NCBI GenBank assembly: GCA_002633005.1 | Contig: NMRA01000473.1 | Coordinates: forward strand, 61,537 to 125,536 | DNA: 64,000 bases | Reading direction: 5' to 3' | DNA from: Phoronis australis | Taxonomy: Eukaryota > Phoronida > Phoronidae | Part shown: positions 26,101 to 36,675 of the stretch, in pieces | Numbering within the stretch: the first letter of the stretch is position 1 | Layout of the letters: each line of letters starts with the position of its first letter | Notes under the pieces: model-generated | The model's database searches: none | Seen by the model: the letters and a program-made list of their open reading frames with translations, nothing else | Told to the model about the DNA's origin: nothing | Program-made: the position numbers and the translations under genes

Positions 26101-29100
26101 GATGAACTTCATAAATGACCTATCTAACAGTCTTTGCTAACAATGCAAACATTACTATAGGCATTCTGATTGTGTAGTCAAATAAAATAATGGGAATCAC
26201 GTACTTTGACAAGGGAGTGGAAAATAATCATTAGCAGGCTTCCTCATCATCAAACTGAAGTCTGAGATTAAAATATTAAGACAAAGCAAGTTTATTGCCA
26301 AAATAAATATTCCAGATTCAACACTTATTGTTGATAAACACACTGAGCCACACATACAAAATGCTCTTAATTCTTCTTTGTACCTGATTCCGTAGTTTTT
26401 CTACTTCCATTTCTCTCTCATTTATTCTAGACTGCAGAAGTGTTTTCTGTTTGACACTTTCTTCATGAAGATATTGCTGCTCCTACAATGAATATTACCC
26501 ACAATGTTTATACTTGAACGTTTCGTATAACTTGTAAATAGTGAGACCACTGACACAGACTCCAACAAGTACAACGCAGAGTGTTGAAATGCACCCACGA
26601 ATGCACTGCAAATGGTGTGCTTCTAGGGGTGTTATTTGTATCTGTAAATGGCCACTACATGACGCAAAATACGTCAAATCAATCTGAAAACGGGAACATG
26701 TCATCGTTTTTTAATAGAAAACTATTTATTAAATTTCATAAAAATCTGTAAAGGAACTTCAGAGAAACAAAGGAAAACGGAAAAAATGAAATTGCCAACA
26801 GGGGCACAGCATTCGTCAGATCCATCTGAAAGTCGTCGTCCTCCATTGTCAACTTCCTATGAATACACTTGCTAAATTTAATAAACATCCTGCAGAGTGT
26901 TTAGGAGATACAGCTATGGATGCAAAAAAAAAAACCGGCCACTAGGAGGCGCCACAGTAGTCGAAGTCGTCGGAAAATCAACTTCAGCCATTCTCTTATA
27001 TTAAGAACATCCATGCCAATTTTCACAATTATCCTTAGAGTGGTTTGGTTGACAGAGAGGCAGACGCGAGAACAGTAAAAACGGCCACTAGTTGGCACAA
27101 AATACCTCGAATCCATCCCAAAACAAGAGGGTAGCGTCATCTCACTAATAGATGCCTATAAGCCAAATTTTATAAAAATCCATCTAAGACCTTTGAAGAT
27201 ACGGAGGTAAACGTAAAAACAAAAATTGCCACTAGGGGGCACACCAGTAGTCGGATCTGTCCGAAAGTTCGCTCATACCATCCCATTCATGAAATGAATG
27301 CACGTGCAAAATTTCATGAACATACATCAAAGGGTTTTGGAGATAGAGCAGCGGACGCCGGACGGGGATGACGGCATAATGTGTCCAAATATAAATATGT
27401 GGGCGCATAAAAATTGCCACTAGGGGGCACACCGGTAGTCCGAGACGTTTTTGAAAATTGTCGTTGTTTCGTGTCAAGTTCATATGAATAATACTTGCTA
27501 AATTTAATAAAGATCCTGCAGAGGATTTAAGAGATACAGCCATGGGTGTAGAAAAAATGCCACTAGGAGGCACCACAGTTGTCGAGGTGGTCGGAAAATC
27601 CTCGTCAGAAAATCGTCAGCTGCCCTCTTCACAGTAAGAACATATAAGCCAATTTTCAAAATCATCCCTAGAGCGATTTGATTGATAGAAGGGCAGATGC
27701 CAAAAAAACAGACTCGAAAACAGTAAAAATGGACACTGTGTGGCACAAAACACCTCGAATCCATCCGAAAACGGGAGGATAGCATCATCTCACTAAAATA
27801 TAAGTATATCATCTTGCAAAATCTTATGAAAATCCGTTGAGGACTTCCAAAGATACAGAGGTAAGCGTAAAAAACTAAAATTGCCACTAAGGGGCACACC
27901 TGTAGTCGGAGAGGTCCGAAATTCGTCGTCATCCAACGTCAGCTTCATAGGAACACATCTGCCAAATCTCAAAAAAAGATCCTGTGAGGGGTTTAGGAGA
28001 TACAGCAGCGGACGCCGGACACCAGACGCCCAGAAAGAGATGACAGCAATATGAGAGCACACAACAAATAGTGAGACCACTGACACAGACTCCAACAAGT
28101 ATTAAGACCCTGAATGAACACAGTGGTCAACAAGTGGAAATGAAGAATCTGAAATAAGCAGTGTATGAATATTCAGAACACATTGTGTGAAAAAACAGAA
28201 TTTTCCTCCAAAATAGACCAAAGGACAATCAAACAGTACCTTCAGCATTTAAGCCACCACCAAACATATGGCTTATTGACAACAACATTTGAAACCGAGA
28301 CTTTTTACAAGTGGTCACCACTCATGTGGTTTTTTCACTGTTTACTTCAGAGGTTAGTTGTAGATTATTAACCCAAAATAAACAAGACCAGACCATAGCC
28401 TCCACCGGAAAAGGGGAGAGAAATTCGAGGTTAGTGGAACTTACTCTTCAAGATTTTCTCCAAATGTCACAATCTGCTCTCCCCCCAGACATCACCAAAT
28501 CTTTCCACTCTACTACTAAACAGCAGGGGGCAGACTTCATATGAACTGCACCCCTCCAGCTACAGACCTGAACTGCACCCCTCCAGCCGCAGACATGAAC
28601 TGCACCCCTCAAGCTACAGACCTGAACTGCACCCCTCCAGCCGCAGACATGAACTGCACCCCTCAAGCTACAGACATGAACTGCACCCCTCCAGTTACAG
28701 AAATGAACTGCACCCCTCCAGTTACAGAAATGAACTGCACCCTTCCAGCTACCGACATATTCTACAACCCTCGAGCTACCGACATGTTCTACAACCCTCG
28801 AGCTACAGACATGCACTGCACCCCATCAGCTACAAATATGAACCGACAACCATTTCACTATGTCAAAATACAACCAGCCACTGAAATTTACTTGTTTCTG
28901 TTTCATGATTTCGTGGTCGCCATCCTCTCGTCTACGCTTCTCCTCAGTCAGTTGGTCTTCTAGACTGCGCAGCTGGTCCATCAGTGAGTCACTGTCTGTC
29001 TGCAGTTGAGTCTCTAGATCCTGAAAACAGGTCAGAAGACATTCTTAATGATACAGTACAGATCAAAAGTAATCAGACAAAAATACCGTTTCCTCATCAT

Positions 29101-32100
29101 GAAGGGTCATTCTAGTTATTCAGGTGGTGCCATTATGAAAGGGAGTTTCAATTGCACTCTATCATCATGAATGGCAATTCAAAGTCATTTTCTCTGATTA
29201 TTTGTGGAGTGTAATGTACAGTACTCTGAAGTGTGATGTACGGAACTCTGGAGAGTAATGAGTAGTACTCTGGAGTGTAATGTATAGTGCTCTGGAGTGG
29301 AATGTATAGTGCTCTGGAGTGTAATGTATAGTGCTCTGGAGTTTAATGTATAGTGCTCTGGAGTGTAATGTATAGTACTCCAAACCATTTTTTGACTGTT
29401 TTGTTGATTGCAGCCATAAATCAAAAGTGTTACACCAAAAACAGTTTCATCTTGCTTGACATTATTGGCACACCATCTGACCTTTTTACGAAATTTTAAC
29501 GAAAGGAAAACCAGCAAATCTAAAGTACTCAATATTGGCTATAATAAGAGAAATAATTCTTTCATTTATAACTAATTTTTAGAGTAACCTATTCTAAAAT
29601 AAATGAGTTCTCAGGGTTTTACTCTACTCTAAGTTGGCGTGTGAGTGAAAATGTGACACAAACTCAGCACAGATAACCACTGCAAGTTTTCTCAGAATAA
29701 CGTTCATACCAAACAACACCACCATAATGAATGTCTTTAATGCAAAATAATCACGGCGCAATGGAATCTCATCACTTTTACACCATCTTTACTACCATCA
29801 GTGGCAAATATTGGGAACATGGAGTCCTTGTTCATCCTTTGATATTTCAAGAGGCTTGCCTTTTTTCTGCAAGGCATCAGTACACCCCACTGCACAGCAG
29901 TGGAAATTTGCCAGCATTACAACAGCAGGAAGGTGTTAAAACGCCGTTTATACCAGTTGGTTGAAACCTGTCTGCATAACATGGAATCTGTAAGTAGCGC
30001 TGAATGCCTGTCAATCAAACATCTGATCGTCGTCTGGCGTCATAGTGAATTTCAATATGGTGCGGCTATTTCAAAAATCACCCATTGCCTCAACCATGAA
30101 CATGAAAGCACAAAGTTTTCAGAGAAACATAGTCCTTCTCAACTAAGTCCCTACCTGTATTTCTGTACGTAGTGTCTCCACTGTCATCCGGCTGCGCTGT
30201 AGTTCCTCCTTAATGAGCTCCTTCTCTTGTCTCACTTCCTCTAGTTCAATGTCTGACACTCTATTGCCACTTGTGACACCACTCACAGAACCCTCCTTCA
30301 GGCTAGCTATGAGCCGGTCTTTGGACTGCAAACATAATACATGCAATGCAACATTGTACTACACAGCAGCAAATAGTGGAAAATTTGAAACAAATTGCAA
30401 CAAATTCAATTAGTTGATTTAGTACATGTTCTTCAAAACAATTACAGTAATCACTTTGAGTGGAGTTTAAATTTAAGCGGTACAGACAATTTTGAACAGT
30501 AAATAAAGACAATTCAAAACATGTGCACTCTTGTCCCAAGTAACCAACCTTCATAACATGTAAATATATTTTGTAGTTCACACAGCCTAACCTTACGATG
30601 TTTATTGAGCAGAAAGCCACACACCAAGAATTGATTTTTTTTCAGCCCAAATTTAGTTAAGCAGGGCTTGGAATGACCACCATCAGTAGCATGCGTCTGC
30701 GTCCTTTTAGCTCGCCCGTCCACTCCCAACCCACACATTTTTGGCTGCAGAGCGGTAGTATTTGCCGCCGCGCTTAACAATAACACGAGATGCCATTGAA
30801 AATCACACCACGCTGTCCCAGATGCCCCGGCAATGTTGACAATTTATGTTCCTCCGAAACATAAAGAGCAACTTCCGCTTTTCGAGGTGAACGTCGTTTG
30901 AACGCCGTGGTAAGAGAGGAATTTGCTGCGGAAATTTTATATCAAATCCGATTTTTTTACGTGGAAATATTATAAAAAAAGCGGAAAGCACATTTGAAAA
31001 AAGCGGAAATCCGCGTTTCCGCGGAAAATTCCAAGCCCTGGTTAAGACGATTTCCCAACTTGAGCATGGTTCTAAATATGGTTAGACTGCAACATATGGG
31101 AGGTCTGTTGAGTATGAGTCACATGGTGAACAGAAAGACTCTGTTAGGGCTGTTCCAGTAAAATCTGTATGGGAGGGGGGGAAGGCACCTTTTTTCGCAC
31201 CCACCACCCATATTTTTCATTTATTTCTTCAGCCTACCACCCGTAATTTTTTATAAGTTTGAAATGCAACCACCTGCATTTTTTTTTGTTCTTGTGGTTG
31301 ACTGCGCAGGCGTTTGAGTTTATCTGTTATTTTTTTGAAGTACGACCACCAGCCATTTTGAATTTAAATCAAACGCAACCACCCATAAATTTTTATTTCA
31401 GTTGCCTTCCCCCCCTCCCACACAGATTTTGCTGGAACAGCCCTTAGTAGTTCAGTCCTCAAAAATATTTATTATTCAACGGAACGTGTACTAAAGCACT
31501 CTCTTAAATCTAAGAATCAGGATACCATAAACAAATGAACTTTTTTGAAGAAATTGTGAACTGTACAGCTGGTAAAGTATGAACTAATGGCTGACAGAAG
31601 GCTGACCTGTAATATTCTGGCAGCTTTATCCTTGTACTCTGTCAACTCTTGTCGAGCCATCTCTGAGTTGCTCTTAGCTGCCTTCAGCTGATTCATCAGA
31701 TCTTGCACATGAGCTAATATTAGACAACATTAAAGTGTTCATGATATTACCAGCAAAAGAGAGAAAATATGAACTGATAAGAAAATTGAGTACTTAACAG
31801 AGGACTATATAATGTTCTCCTGTCACAACTTATAAATCAACAAAAAGTGAGACATGTGACAAAGGCAGGTGAGCTCCAAGTGATACGACCCATGTAAATT
31901 TTGGAATGTAGGACACTCACAAAAAATCTTGGCAAATGGAAAGTATATTATGAGATTGCTGTGAAAGTTCACCATTTCAGCCTGGTAGTCCAATCAGTTG
32001 AGTGACAACTACTTCGTCAGTCTACAATGACATAAGCTTACTCATCAGGTACTCGTTACTCATCTGGTCCTGCACTATACGCACAGAACAACACTATCCA

Positions 32101-33133
32101 TCCTACACTAGCTGACAAACTTCTCATCAAAACTTAGTGAAATGTTCTTTTTTAATATTATTACTGTTCGTTTTCTTCTCATATCTTTTTCAGTTTTTAC
32201 CAAAATTGCATAACTGATGAGATTTCTTAATGTAATGGCTTCTGCAAACCATACACATTTGATGAGACGGCATTTAGCAGGTCAATTTTCAGTTCCATGT
32301 TTTGCCCCCATAGAGAAGGAGACAAACCGATACAGCGTAATTTCCCAGGCAATCTCAGGGTGATGACGTGACATTTCAATAGTCTGATGAATATCAAATA
32401 GTTAAATGTAGGGCATTTGCAAACATGTGACCTCTTAAGGCCTCTGTTAACAAAGTGCCCACCTTTTTCTTCATTCAGTTTCCTCTCTGCAGATGTCAGG
32501 TTCTCTGCAAGCACCTGTTGTTCTGACTCAAGCTTGTGCTGTCGCTCAATGTGTTCTTTCTGCAACAAAAAATGAAATGGTAGTGTTCGCCACGCGCAGT
32601 TACCACGTATGCACATACTAGGACCTGGAACCAAAAATACACACTGGTGCAAGAACAGGAACCAAGCAGCCATATGCAAAACACTTGAGAGAAAATAATT
32701 TACAATCCATATGTCTAAATGCATACAAATATGGCAAACAAAACGCCAAGTCGTTGCCACTGCTACTGTCTGTTGGTTATTTCATACTGGATTTCGCAAA
32801 CAGTATAGCATAGCTCAGGAGAATTTGCATAATGAACCCACAAACATTATTTTGTCACGAGGAGTGCTAAACACTTTTTTCCTCTGATAAGAAATATTGA
32901 AGTGACACTATGTTGCCTATGAAGCAACCTTCATCAATTTGATGGGTGCTCTGGCATACCTGTGCTCTGGCATACCTGTGCTTGTTTATAGGCCTCTTGC
33001 TCTCGCTGTAAGGTCATCTCAAGGTCGTGGTTTTTGTCCTTAAGGGACTCCAAGGCATGACTCTGGACACCATGCGAGCTGGTGTGGTCAGCAAGCATCC
33101 TACCAGCAGATAACATAGAATGTCAGAACACAC

Positions 33134-33172
<39 letters not shown>

Positions 33173-35033
33173 TAAATCAAATAAAAAGAAAAAATAAACT
33201 CCGTTAAATATTTATATCGTAGACCGTAATTGCCATAAGGAATATGCAATCATTATTTTGAATAAAGTAGGGTGTTTTGAAAGGAGTAATCCCCATTGAC
33301 TACAACAGTACCTATCCCTTTCAGTCTCCAACTTGTTCACCAGTGTATCCCTCGTCCTCAATTGCTGGTCAGCCTCATCTAGCCTCACTCTCAGTACGGC
33401 CAGCTGGGAGTCCTTGGCAGTCAATGCCTCAGTTAAATCATTTTCACGTGATTGGAGCTCACGCACGAGCTGGTCACGACCAGATGTCTGCTGCGTCTCA
33501 TGACGAAGTTGATCCTCCACCATTCTCAGCTCTGAAAGAGAAAGTCAAATTTAATAGTTTAGAGTTGCTACATAAATTGACAAAAAATAATTTTCAAATA
33601 ATATTTTCATGTCATTCAGATAACTACCATGGGTATCAGATAACTACCATCTTGCAGTAGGATCATCTTACTATACATGTCTTCTACTGCTCTCCAGATT
33701 CTAAAAACAAAACTCCGATTCTCAACAATGGAACTGATCTTCAAGAACAATTTTAATCAGTTTCAAAAACAAATTTAAAACTATCCTAATTGCAAATGCC
33801 GATTCCATGCTCCAATCAATTACATTTTTAGTTTGAGAGAAAACCATGATTGCATTACATAGCTTCACACAGTCAAAGTTGTACTGACATACTGACCTAC
33901 TTACAGCTCAGGAAGGAATAACTATGGCATATTTGTTGGACCAAATGAGAAATTCAATTGTTTTTTAAAAGTTTCAATAGCTTAGCTAGATTAAAACAAT
34001 CAGTGCAGCAAACAACCTTCTTGTGTGGTTTGCGCCCTCTGTATCACTGAGGCCATTTCCTCATTCAGTGACGCCACCTCCCGTCTCAGTAGTTTGTTTT
34101 CCAGCTCGAGTGACGAGCTTTGCTTGTCCACAGACATTTCCTCAGCATTGCTATGGTAACCACTGGATGTGTGGTTGTGATGTCCATCATCCTCCTGGTC
34201 CGGCAAGGATTGGTCACTTCCATCATCTGTAAATGAACACAGCTATTACATTTCATTGCCATAATGATGCATGTGAAACTGCCTTTACTGTTCATGAGAT
34301 AAAAGCTAGTAAGTCACATTGGTTTTGTCTCCATGTTAAACATAAAATCTCACCATGTACGAAGTATTATCATGACTTTACTTTCACAGAGATGAAAATC
34401 GTACTCTTGTTTCTTCACTCCCGACACTTGTAACACATACAAGGTAATCAACAAGTGCAGTGTTGATTGAAGCATGCACCAACCTGGTTTATCAGAAGAG
34501 GGGGGTGCCACCATGGTTAACCCAACATTTGAGCTCCTAGTAGATGAGACACTCGAGTGTCTTGAATGGCGAGCACTGCTGATGCTAAGTGATGCCTTAG
34601 CTTTCTTCTCGGCTAAGTTTGTATCAGGGCTGTTTAAAAATTCAAACAATTCCTCATCTTTATCCTTTTTTGGAGGCTTGGTGGGCCTTGGTTCTCTTCC
34701 ATTTGTAATGAGTGACTGAGAAACATGACCACTGGTTCGGGTTTGAGAATAGGCTGTATGATCACCATCAACGTGATCGATGGAATCATTACGCTTGTGC
34801 TCTACCACAACTGCAGAGTTTTTTGAAAAATCAGGCACACTCTTTGACGATGACACAGCTGATGTTTGTCTCAGCCATGCTGAAGCATCGTAGTCGTGAC
34901 TAATTCCCCTTGTTGGTGGCTGGTGTTTCTGCTGCCATTGCGCAGCTTCTAGCTCCTCACGCTGGAATGCATCAGCAGCAGACTGGTCGACTTTGTTTAA
35001 CAAATCTTCAGCCTTGCCCAGTAACCAGGCCAT
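20200..35033 (-). CDS. GOLGA5: Golgin-84 (golgin subfamily A member 5), thirteen coding exons
   Basis: Golgin-84 is a tail-anchored coiled-coil tether of Golgi membranes involved in ribbon structure and intra-Golgi retrograde transport, and is a known Rab1 partner. Exons, 5' to 3': 35033-34484, 34226-34017, 33531-33312, 33099-32976, 32559-32463, 31701-31607, 30325-30155, 29020-28892, 26482-26384, 25289-25067, 24483-24387, 21640-21577, 20313-20200. Phases agree at every join and give 730 aa, close to vertebrate golgin-84. The N-terminus has the family signature GKAEDLLNKVDQSAA, then a polar Ser-rich region with a Lys/Pro patch (TKPPKKDKDEELFEFL). Residues from about 210 to 660 are heptad-rich coiled coil. 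The C-terminus has VKRAVGFIDKFS, RRYPIARVFVIVYM and one membrane span with HFWTMVVLLTY. A Pro-rich tail ends the protein. Exon 4 has a duplicated donor. An acceptor at 35068/35067 implies a separate 5' UTR exon. Confidence 0.95.
20891..21476 (+). mobile_element. 5'-truncated non-LTR retrotransposon tail
   Basis: An open frame of about 170 codons resembles the C-terminal region after a LINE reverse transcriptase: it has RRILARYRCSMQNVYIETG and a Cys/His motif, VCNTSQTENMSHFMHQCP. It ends at TAA near 21403, then AATAAATC and a short (TGATTC)n tail at 21464-21476, as in many CR1/L2/I-type elements. It lies antisense in golgin-84 intron 12. The clade cannot be set from the tail alone. Confidence 0.7.
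21641..24044. other. Golgin-84 intron 11, no gene recognised
   Basis: AT-rich intron sequence without supported exons. Short open frames at 22721-22918 and 23092-23274 lack domain signals. Confidence 0.6.
24045..24255. repeat. 16-bp minisatellite, about thirteen copies
   Basis: Units are AATATAGCYCCACAGC. CTCC- and CCCC-type variants are grouped, with the irregular copies at the low-coordinate end, suggesting expansion from the other end. It lies in golgin-84 intron 11. Confidence 0.9.
25731..25862. repeat. Tandem duplication of about 70 bp
   Basis: Two adjacent copies share ATACC.TACCTC.ATATATCAAGA and GAAAGCTG.GTTGAACA.., then GATGATGCTACTCTTA, with about ten differences. Intronic (golgin-84 intron 9). 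Confidence 0.7.
26536..26571. repeat. 36-bp perfect direct repeat, left copy
   Basis: AAATAGTGAGACCACTGACA and the following 16 bases recur unchanged at 28066-28101, 1530 bp away. The pair brackets the higher-order repeat array. Confidence 0.95.
26572..28065 (-). repeat. Higher-order repeat array, second copy, in golgin-84 intron 8
   Basis: Nine junctions with forms of GCCACTAGGGGGCAC occur near 26650, 26795, 26938, 27084, 27228, 27416, 27558, 27731 and 27882, spaced about 140-190 bp. Three unit types are distinguished by the bases after the motif: A (ACACCAGTAGTCGGA), B (GCCACAGTAGTCGA) and C (ACAAAATACCTCGAATCCAT), plus a longer variant A' with TGGGCGCATAAAAATT. On the minus strand the order is A-C-B-A'-A-C-B-A-C. 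Every unit carries a TTCATGAAATTT-like core. Long open frames, such as 27504-27932, arise from the repeat and are not genes. Confidence 0.85.
28066..28101. repeat. 36-bp perfect direct repeat, right copy
   Basis: Identical to 26536-26571. The length and identity exceed any usual target-site duplication. Confidence 0.95.
28541..28840. repeat. 27-bp minisatellite, about eleven copies, beside golgin-84 exon 8
   Basis: The unit is ATGAACTGCACCCCTCCAGC plus TACAGAC with variants. It lies about 50 bp past the donor of exon 8 in the intron. The period of nine codons leaves a 140-codon plus-strand frame (28541-28963) of MNCTPPATD-like repeats, which overlaps exon 8 on the opposite strand and is judged noncoding. 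Confidence 0.9.
29205..29378. repeat. 22-bp minisatellite, about eight copies
   Basis: Units contain AGTGCTCTGGAGTGTAATGT plus AT. The low-coordinate copies are more divergent. Golgin-84 intron 7. Confidence 0.9.
30662..31040. mobile_element. hAT-like MITE in golgin-84 intron 6
   Basis: The ends are CAGGGCTTGGAAT and ATTCCAAGCCCTG, perfect inverted repeats. GTTAAG occurs at 30656-30661 and again at 31041-31046, so a 6-bp duplication is visible. The 379-bp interior has no transposase. CAGGG termini suggest hAT, whose usual duplication is 8 bp, so the superfamily is not certain. Confidence 0.75.
31147..31443. mobile_element. Harbinger-like MITE in golgin-84 intron 6
   Basis: Inverted ends GGGCTGTTCCAGTAAAATCT and AGATTTTGCTGGAACAGCCC are flanked by TTA on both sides (31144-31146 and 31444-31446), the TWA duplication typical of PIF/Harbinger. 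The 297-bp interior is noncoding. Its end lies about 160 bp from golgin-84 exon 6. Confidence 0.75.
32960..32991 (-). promoter_or_regulatory. Duplicated splice donor of golgin-84 exon 4
   Basis: A 16-bp tandem duplication places two identical donors, CACAG|GTATGCC, at 32976/32975 and 32960/32959. The first keeps frame with exon 5; the second would add 16 nt and shift the frame. Confidence 0.8.
33137..33170. repeat. (AAT)n microsatellite
   Basis: About eleven AAT units in golgin-84 intron 3. Confidence 0.95.
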
Positions 35034-35335
35034 GTTAAGAGAGTGTAGATGGGATCACGTTCACATACTGAAAACACAGTCAGATACATGTAAATCCTTT
35101 ATTTCCAGATTTGTACACAACTAAAACAATAAAGTCATCTGCCAGTCAAGGTCTCATGTTTTGGAAAAGCTGCACAAAGGCACATAAGCAAAGATAAGCA
35201 AGGTTTGAAATGCTATGATTAGCCAAGCAACGCACTATAATTACTTGTAAATAGTGCAGTGGGCAGTGTTTAAAGTTTGATGCAGCAATTCAAAGGACAA
35301 TCCACCATTTAAAAGTGGCCACTTTTACAGCTTAC

Positions 35336-35577
35336 CAGAGGTGGATCTACAGGGAGGGTTCAGGGGGTTCAACCCCCCCCTCGGGACAGGATCAAAAATA
35401 AAAATTGAAAAAAATTTCACCAGAAAAACGAAATCAGCTACTAAAAACCACAACAAATCTTACACGGGAGGGGGAAACATCCTCCCAACCTTCCTTACGC
35501 TCGGCGCATCGGCACTATGCGCCTCAGATTCGCTCGAATCCTAAACCCCCCTTACTGAAAACGTAGATCTGCCACTG
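35336..35577. mobile_element. hAT-like MITE with 5-bp duplication, upstream of golgin-84 start
   Basis: Ends CAGAGGTGGATCTACAGGGA and CGTAGATCTGCCACTG are imperfect inverted repeats. CTTAC is duplicated at 35331-35335 and 35578-35582. It lies in the predicted 5' UTR intron of golgin-84 and belongs with the elements at 39069 and 54522. Confidence 0.8.
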
Positions 35578-36539
35578 CTTACTAGTTATATTTGTGCTTA
35601 AACTGTCTGTTTTGTATGCCTCAAAACTTTGCTTCTTGTCTTTCTTTGTGCTGCCAACCATGTCATTCTTGCCACTCACAAAAACAAGATCAGACAAAAT
35701 CACATGACATAAGAGAAAGACCCGAAGCATAGCAAATGGCTGTCAGTGATTGGACAGTGAGGATGGAATGCTGTGTGGCTAGAATTCACTCTTTCCATTC
35801 TGTAACTAACCGTGTAAGTGAGGATTTCTCACAGCATGTGCTTCACAAAGTCTTGAGCAGCCTGCCTAGGTTTTATAAATATGCATTTTTACATAGTCAC
35901 TACTACCTAGTAGCTTGACTAAGCTTTATGGAACACACATTGGGGAAAGACATCATTTCAAAGGGTTTCCAGCAAAGATGACGTCAATGGCATCGGAACC
36001 GAATGCTTCTTCCCTGGCCCAGTTCAAAATCACAGTGAGATGCACTCACTGAAGTCCCACTGCAACTGACTGCAGCTCAGTCAATACTGACACTGTGGCT
36101 GTGATCGGATACAGTGGTCCCTGATATAAAGAAGGGCAATCATTGAATAACAGGACGTTAGTTCGTGGACGAAACTAGTTCTCTAAATAAGGGTACACTA
36201 TCCGATCAGTGGCCGTCCTGCAGTACCAGTACAGACAGTAGTAGTAGGCCCTACATTTTCAAAGCTGAACAGGCCGACTGAAATTGCCCCTTTCTAAGGC
36301 CATGGACTTCTATACAGGTCCATTCTACAACGTACCTTAAAAAAGTACAACTTTCTGAGAGCTCAGAATTCTTCAGTATGTTGGTCAATCGGGAAAATCT
36401 TTTATAAGATGCAAACTAACGAGATAATTTAAAACAGCAGTAGACGTGTACTGTTGTTGATTTCTCAATATCCGCGATTACTCGGTTAATTACGCAGATT
36501 TCCGTGATGTTTTTCGCCCTCTATCGGCCAAAGGATTAG

Positions 36540-36620
36540 CTTACCACGGGACAAGCCTCGAGTTGCACTGTAAACAAAGGGCTGTAAATTTCCGGTTGTC
36601 TGCTCGACTTTGATTTGATC
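36540..36620 (-). promoter_or_regulatory. Candidate golgin-84 promoter and noncoding first exon
   Basis: On the minus strand a donor-like CCCGTG|GTAAGC at 36545/36544 could end a 5' UTR exon that splices to the acceptor at 35068. Just upstream is AACCGGAAAT (about 36588-36600), an ETS-type site common at housekeeping promoters. No other promoter signal was found. Confidence 0.35.
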
Positions 36621-36675
36621 GATAGATAAGATAGATAAGATAGATAGATATATAGATAGATTGATAGATAGATAG
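36619..36675. repeat. (GATA)n microsatellite
   Basis: Irregular GATAGATA units with GATAAG and TATAGATA interruptions. Confidence 0.9.

Noticed and set aside
27504-27932. 142-codon minus-strand frame in golgin-84 intron 8
   Set aside because: It runs across several units of a noncoding higher-order repeat and has no domain.
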